Assembly: GCF_014649875.1 (NCBI RefSeq)
Contig: NZ_BMTW01000004.1
Location: forward strand, 372,001 to 436,000
Reading direction: 5' to 3'
Length of the DNA: 64,000 nucleotides
Source: Streptomyces rubiginosohelvolus
GTDB lineage: Bacteria > Actinomycetota > Actinomycetes > Streptomycetales > Streptomycetaceae
Shown here piece after piece: positions 60,272-64,000 of this stretch. The position numbers and the translations under genes were made by a program. Under the pieces are notes generated by a model that worked only from the letters and a program-made list of their open reading frames with translations, was not told the DNA's origin and made no database searches. How positions within the stretch are numbered: the first letter of the stretch is position 1; each line of letters starts with the position of its first letter.

Positions 60272-60304
60272 CGGAGGCCGACCGCAACGGAGCGGAGGCC
60301 TCCG
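60272..60304. terminator. Hairpin between convergent PPOX and EamA genes
   Basis: CGGAGGCC (60272-60279) pairs with GGCCTCCG (60297-60304), loop 17 bases, six bases after the PPOX-gene stop and 30 bp before the convergent EamA gene stop. Confidence 0.55.
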
Positions 60305-60333
60305 CCGACGTCATCCGGCTCCGGCCGGGCCCG

Positions 60334-61293
60334 TCACACAGCCACGGGCTCCTTCCGGCGGGCGACCGCCGCGCCACGCGCTTCGGCGAGGGCCAGTCCG
60401 GCCACGGCGGCCAGCAGAAGCAGCGTGCCGAGGACCGTGGCCGCCGTCAGCCGCTCGCGCAGGACGGTCACCGCGATGACGGCCGCGCTCACCGGTTCCA
60501 GGAGCATGATCACGGAGACGGTGGCCGCGCGGACGGCGGCCGCTCCGGCGAAGTACAGCGCGTAGGCGAGGGCGGTGGGGACCGCCGCCACGTAGACGAT
60601 CAGCCACAGCACCTGCCCGGTCTCGGCGGTGTGCGGGACCAGCCCCTCGGCCAGGGCCATGGGCAGCAGGCCCACCGCTCCGATGGCGAACGCCCAGGCG
60701 CTGGTGGTCAGCGCGTCACCGCCGCCGCCGTCGCGCCCGAGCCACCGGGTGAGCAGGGTGATCGCCGCGTACCCGGAGGCGGACAGCAGCGCGAGCAGCA
60801 CCCCGGCCGGTACGACGTCACAGCCCTCGCCGCCCAGGACCAGCACGGCGAGCCCGGTCAACGCCCCGGCAACGGCAGCCAGTCCGCCCAGGCCGAGGCG
60901 CTCGCCCAGCAGCACACGCGCCCCGACGGCGATGAGGACGGGCCCGGCTCCGAGCGTGACGATGGTGCCGACGGCGAGTCCGGTGACCTCGACCGCGGCG
61001 AAGTACGCGCTCTGGAACACGGTGAGCCCGATGCCGGTGCCGAGGATGCGGAGCAGCCGGCGTCGCCTGGGCTCGGGTTCCCGGGGCGTACGGCGGGGAC
61101 GCAGCGCGAGCGCCCCGGCGAGCAGGACGAGACCGCCCGCGCAGCGCCAGAAGGACAGGGCGAGGGGGCCGAGATCGCTGACCCGGAAGATCAGGGACGC
61201 GGCCGCGCCGGCGGTGCCCCAGGCGACTCCGGCGATGACGAGATACAGCAGGCTCCGCCCGACGGGCAGCGCGGACGGGACAGGGAAGGACAT
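60334..61293 (-). CDS. EamA/DMT family transporter under leader-peptide control
   Basis: A 319-residue membrane protein with ten helices in two EamA repeats ([40 protein letters not shown]). A conserved end-of-repeat motif appears in [20 protein letters not shown]. It probably exports an amino acid, its derivative or a drug. The ATG at 61293 has GGAGAA at good spacing. A 116-base leader with competing hairpins and an 11-codon ORF precedes it, so expression is probably set by attenuation. Confidence 0.9.
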   Translation of the reverse strand: MSFPVPSALPVGRSLLYLVIAGVAWGTAGAAASLIFRVSDLGPLALSFWRCAGGLVLLAGALALRPRRTPREPEPRRRRLLRILGTGIGLTVFQSAYFAAVEVTGLAVGTIVTLGAGPVLIAVGARVLLGERLGLGGLAAVAGALTGLAVLVLGGEGCDVVPAGVLLALLSASGYAAITLLTRWLGRDGGGGDALTTSAWAFAIGAVGLLPMALAEGLVPHTAETGQVLWLIVYVAAVPTALAYALYFAGAAAVRAATVSVIMLLEPVSAAVIAVTVLRERLTAATVLGTLLLLAAVAGLALAEARGAAVARRKEPVAV

Positions 61294-61409
61294 GTGACTT
61301 CTCCAGCGGAAGACAGGATTTCGACAGGTCGCTCGGCTCCGCACGCGGGCAGCGACGAACCGCTCGGGGACTGCCCGAGCCCGGTCTTCGTCAGGAGTGG
61401 CCGCGCGCG
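61294..61409 (-). promoter_or_regulatory. Candidate attenuator between leader ORF and EamA gene
   Basis: Three pairings compete, in plus coordinates: GCTCGGG (61362-61368) with CCCGAGC (61374-61380); CGGGCAG (61346-61352) with CTGCCCG (61371-61377); and GCTCGG (61331-61336) with CCGAGC (61375-61380). They share 61371-61380 and so exclude each other. In the message this shared segment comes about 30 bases after the leader ORF stop, where ribosome position could choose between them. Confidence 0.5.
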
Positions 61410-61445
61410 CTAGGCGGCAGGCGGCGGCAGCACGGTGAGATGCAT
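61410..61445 (-). CDS. Eleven-codon leader peptide with Pro-Pro-Pro run
   Basis: The ORF encodes [11 protein letters not shown] and stops at TAG. It starts where transcription should start: TTGTCC (plus 61477-61482) and TTAGTG (61454-61459) are 17 bp apart, and the ATG lies eight bases after the -10 box, so the message would be leaderless. The -10 box contains the stop codon of the upstream EamA gene. Polyproline runs slow ribosomes and depend on EF-P. It reads into the leader of the EamA gene at 60334-61293. Confidence 0.55.
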   Translation of the reverse strand: MHLTVLPPPAA

Positions 61446-61453
61446 GGTCGGCA

Positions 61454-61482
61454 CACTAATGCGGGGCCCGGCCGTGGGACAA
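61454..61482 (-). promoter_or_regulatory. Promoter for the leader ORF and EamA gene
   Basis: On the minus strand, -35 TTGTCC (plus 61477-61482) and -10 TTAGTG (61454-61459) have a 17-bp spacer inside the 3' end of the upstream EamA gene. Start of transcription would coincide with the ATG of the leader ORF at 61445. Confidence 0.5.
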
Positions 61483-62481
61483 CTCGTCCTCGACCGGCCC
61501 GGCGACCGCTCCGGTGCCGGCCCCGGCGGCGACCGGACCCGAGGGGGGCTTCGGGGCGGCGGACTGGGCGATGAACGCACCGGTCAGCACGACGAATCCG
61601 CCGATGAGCTGCGGCGCGGAGAGGTGCTCGCCGAGGAGCACCCAGGCCAGCCCGGTGGCGATGACCGCTTCGAGGCAGGCGACGACCCCGGCCACCTGCG
61701 GCGAGAGCATCCGGACCGAGACGACCCCGGTGGCGTACGCGAGGACCGTGGCGAGCAGCACGATCCAGCCGAGCAGCAGCCAGGCGGGGACCTCGTCGCC
61801 GTTCATGCCCGCGCTGCCGCCGAGCAGCGCCCAGTCCATGCCCCAGGGGCGGGCCACGACCGTGAGGACGGCCGCGCCGACGATCAGTCCGTACGCGATG
61901 ACGCCGACGGGGTGCGGGGGTTCGGCGCCGTCACCGGACCGGCCGTCCTGCCCGCCGCGGTCGGACAGGACGAAGTACCCCACCTGGCAACAGGCGGCGC
62001 CGAGGGCGAGCAGCAGTCCGAGGAGATCGAAGCTGAGCCCGGCCCAGACCTCGACGACACACGCGAGTCCGCCGACGGCCAGCACCACACCGACGGCGGC
62101 GGCCCGGGTGACGGGCCTGCGCTGCACGAAGCGGACCCAGCCGAGGACCAGCGCGGGCGCGAGATATTCGACCAGGAGCGCCACCCCGACCGGGATACGG
62201 GAGATCGAGGCGAAGTAGAACGCCTGGACCCCGGCCACCGCGAAGAGGCCGAACCCGGCGAGCAGGGCGGGGCGTTCGCGTACGAGGTTCCGGTGGCGCC
62301 AGGCGACCGGCAGCATGATGAGGGCGGCGCCCGCGACGCGGAGCCAGACCACGTGCAGCGGGTCGAGGCCCGCCTCGATCAGCGGCTTGGCCGCCACTCC
62401 GGAACCGCCGAACGCAAAGGCGGAGAGCAGGGCGAGTCCCAGCCCTGCGCTTCTGCCCTGAAACCTCGAAGACGCGTGCAT
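61456..62481 (-). CDS. EamA/RhtA-like transporter
   Basis: A 341-residue membrane protein with two EamA repeats. It opens GLALLSAFAFGGSGVAAKPL, has VGVALLVEYLAPALVLGWVR at the end of the first repeat and VVACLEAVIATGLAWVLLGE at the end of the second, the pattern of RhtA-type amino acid exporters. A His-rich short tail closes it. The ATG at 62481 gives a typical N-terminus. It reads toward the second EamA gene, but that gene has its own promoter within this gene's end. Confidence 0.9.
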   Translation of the reverse strand: MHASSRFQGRSAGLGLALLSAFAFGGSGVAAKPLIEAGLDPLHVVWLRVAGAALIMLPVAWRHRNLVRERPALLAGFGLFAVAGVQAFYFASISRIPVGVALLVEYLAPALVLGWVRFVQRRPVTRAAAVGVVLAVGGLACVVEVWAGLSFDLLGLLLALGAACCQVGYFVLSDRGGQDGRSGDGAEPPHPVGVIAYGLIVGAAVLTVVARPWGMDWALLGGSAGMNGDEVPAWLLLGWIVLLATVLAYATGVVSVRMLSPQVAGVVACLEAVIATGLAWVLLGEHLSAPQLIGGFVVLTGAFIAQSAAPKPPSGPVAAGAGTGAVAGPVEDELSHGRAPH

Positions 62482-62567
62482 CGGCACATCATGGCAGCAG
62501 TCGACAGCACCGTCACCCTCGTGACACCTGTCGAGACGACGCCCTCGGGGGCGAGCACCACGGAACC

Positions 62568-63113
62568 TCAGCCGCGCCGCGACTCCTCGGCCGCGAGCAC
62601 CCCCGCGACGCGGTCGGCCAGCCACCGGGCGTCCACGCCTCCGCGGGCGAGCACTTCCACCGCGCGCGACTCGGCGTCGGCGGCCAGCGCGGCGAGCAGG
62701 TCGAGACCGGCGGCCCGGTCCTCGCCGCGCGCCGCCGCGCGGTACAGCGCGTCGTCCAGCGCGGCCAGCGCGGAGGGCGACCAGCCGTCGGCGGCCGGGT
62801 CGCGCACCACGGGAACGGCGCCGGAGTCCTCGACGGAGCCCTGCCAGCGGAGCCCGTAACCGATGCTGCGCTGGACGAGATAGCCGAGCACCCTGGCGAG
62901 CTGCGGCCCGCCGTCGAAGGCCTCACGGACCTCGGGGTCCGCCTCGATCAGCGAGTGCAGAAGGTGGGCGGTGTCGATCTGGCGGTCCCCGTCCCGCAGC
63001 GCACGCCTGCGCGCACCGGTCAGCACCGCTGCCAGTTCGTCGGTGAAACGGGCATCGAGTTCGGGGTGGTTCGGTGCGGGCTGCTCAGGGATCCGCGGCG
63101 TCCGGTTTTGCAC
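62568..63113 (-). CDS. ClpN (Clp R-domain) family protein, no ATPase
   Basis: A 181-residue protein composed of a tandem Clp N-domain: FTDELAAVLTGARRRALRDG, QIDTAHLLHSLIEADPEVRE in the first half and ALAALDDALYRAAARGEDRA, AGLDLLAALAADAESRAVEV in the second. There is no AAA module, so it may bind substrates or act as an adaptor for ClpC-type unfoldases. The GTG start at 63113 has GAGAG close by. Streptomyces encode several such stand-alone proteins. Confidence 0.87.
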   Translation of the reverse strand: MQNRTPRIPEQPAPNHPELDARFTDELAAVLTGARRRALRDGDRQIDTAHLLHSLIEADPEVREAFDGGPQLARVLGYLVQRSIGYGLRWQGSVEDSGAVPVVRDPAADGWSPSALAALDDALYRAAARGEDRAAGLDLLAALAADAESRAVEVLARGGVDARWLADRVAGVLAAEESRRG

Positions 63114-63359
63114 CTCTCTACCCCATCAGTCCCGGAGCTGGAAGGCATCGCCGGAGCGACCCATTGAGCATCCCACCGAAGTTGGGGACGGTAGAGCGAT
63201 CCGTCATCCTTGCGGATGAGATCGTGCCGGGGGAGGCAACCATGCGACCGCCGGGGCGCGCGCCGCCTTGCATCGCGCGCCCCCGCGGCAACCGCGGACC
63301 CCCGCGCGCACGTCCCTCACGCCACAACGCACACAGCGGGGACGGGAGGGGAGGAACGG

Positions 63360-63572
63360 GTGTTCTGGATGGTCGCCCTGCTCGCCCAGGACGGGCTGCA
63401 GTACGTCTACCGTGTGTACGCACCCGACGACGCCCTGCCCGCCGATCTCTTCTGGACGGCCTTCCACTGCCACGACGACGGGCCCCACCCCCGCGCGTCG
63501 GACCGCTTCGACGCCGCGGTGATCTGGCGGGCACCGACAGCCCCAGCAGATCTGACGGTTCATCAGTATTGA
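63360..63572 (+). CDS. Small hypothetical protein
   Basis: A 70-residue cytoplasmic protein without a recognised family. It is rich in aromatic residues and acid (VALLAQDGLQYVYRVYAPDD, DLFWTAFHCHDDGPHPRAS). The GTG at 63360 has GGAGGA five bases upstream; the ATG three codons later is an alternative. It lies between the ClpN-domain gene (divergent) and the SRPBCC gene. Confidence 0.55.
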   Translation: MFWMVALLAQDGLQYVYRVYAPDDALPADLFWTAFHCHDDGPHPRASDRFDAAVIWRAPTAPADLTVHQY

Positions 63573-63633
63573 ATGTTGGTGCGGCCCCCGCTACGTTCCG
63601 CGAACCGATACCGGACGAACCAGGGGTGGTCGC

Positions 63634-64000
63634 ATGGCTGAAGTCAGCGCCGAGGCACGGATCGAGGCACCCGCGGGGAAGGTCTGGGACCACCTCACGG
63701 ACTACGGGTCGTACGGGGAGTGGAACGCCACTCACACCAGCTTCCCCGGGGGCGGGCCGGCCGAGCTCAAGCTCGGGGCCGCCTACGAGGAGAACATGAA
63801 GCTCATGGGCTTCCCGGCCGAGGTGACCTGGACGGTCGACGCCCTGGAGCAGGGCCGTCTGCTGGCGACCCGGGGCAAGGGCCCGATGGGGGTCAATCTG
63901 GCGATGCGGTATTCCCTGACCCCGGAGGGCGACGCCACGACGGTACGCATCGACGGGGAGTTCACCGGCGCGGCGGTCTCGCTGATGGGCGGCAAACTCA
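63634..64000 (+). CDS. SRPBCC (START/Bet v1-like) family protein, 3' end cut by window
   Basis: The first 122 codons of a polyketide-cyclase/dehydrase-type SRPBCC protein are visible: AEVSAEARIEAPAGKVWDHL, TDYGSYGEWNATHTSFPGG, MGFPAEVTWTVDALEQGRLL, MGVNLAMRYSLTPEGDATTV. It forms a hydrophobic cavity and may bind a lipid or polyketide. AGGGG precedes the ATG. The frame is still open at base 64000. Confidence 0.85.
   Translation, partial: MAEVSAEARIEAPAGKVWDHLTDYGSYGEWNATHTSFPGGGPAELKLGAAYEENMKLMGFPAEVTWTVDALEQGRLLATRGKGPMGVNLAMRYSLTPEGDATTVRIDGEFTGAAVSLMGGKL

Overview
The window reads as chromosomal DNA of a Streptomyces-type actinomycete. GC is very high, codon third positions are almost all G or C, GTG and TTG starts are common, and many genes look leaderless. 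The gene content fits too: a second, divergent EF-Tu of the tuf3 type, XRE-cupin, Lrp/AsnC and MocR regulators, an ECF sigma factor, Tat-exported enzymes, and a nitrate reductase fused to its own flavoprotein reductase. I see no rRNA, tRNA, CRISPR array, insertion sequence or prophage. The window opens inside a GNAT acetyltransferase gene and closes inside an SRPBCC-fold gene.

Layout. 1-6 kb: metabolic singletons (trans-sulfuration-type PLP enzyme with a divergent Lrp regulator, DUF885 protein, orphan ATP-grasp protein, rhodanese with a divergent AsnC regulator). 6-10.3 kb: the sbcD-sbcC nuclease pair. 10.4-17 kb: small stand-alone genes (IMPACT/YigZ, CoA-binding protein, AAC(3)-like acetyltransferase, YbaK deacylase, XRE-cupin regulator, two left-handed beta-helix proteins, hotdog thioesterase, a membrane-anchored Pro/Gln-rich protein). 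17-23.5 kb: spermidine-synthase-like protein, tuf3 with an unusual leader, AlkD-like repair protein, TVP38 membrane protein, uppP, a DUF4352-like protein and a small kinase. 23.5-27.7 kb: the fused assimilatory nitrate reductase. 28.1-32.5 kb: a tightly coupled four-gene operon (methyltransferase, PLP beta-substitution enzyme, ATP-grasp ligase, MFS exporter) that looks like a compact, undescribed amino-acid or peptide biosynthesis locus. 32.5-35.4 kb: ECF sigma factor, His-rich membrane protein and a haem-type membrane protein around a perfect CRP-like palindrome. 35.4-45.6 kb: Usp, SnoaL-like, Lnt, Gfo/Idh/MocA, DinB, lipoprotein, ung, orphan peptide-binding lipoprotein and a two-gene SDR/FabG operon. 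45.8-47.1 kb: a HipA-like kinase overlapping a DUF3037 gene. 47.3-64 kb: an ABC exporter half-transporter, regulators of ArsR, LysR and MocR type with their divergent partners, three EamA/DMT transporters, a secreted C39-like and esterase pair, a Rieske protein, two PPOX-fold proteins and a ClpN-domain protein.

The parts that best repay attention are the 28.1-32.5 kb operon, the tuf3 leader (an Ala/GCA-rich small ORF ending inside mutually exclusive hairpins), and the leader of the EamA gene at 61.3 kb (an apparently leaderless 11-codon ORF with a Leu-Pro-Pro-Pro run followed by competing hairpins). The last two look like attenuation systems. All functional calls were made by reading the sequence; no database search was run.
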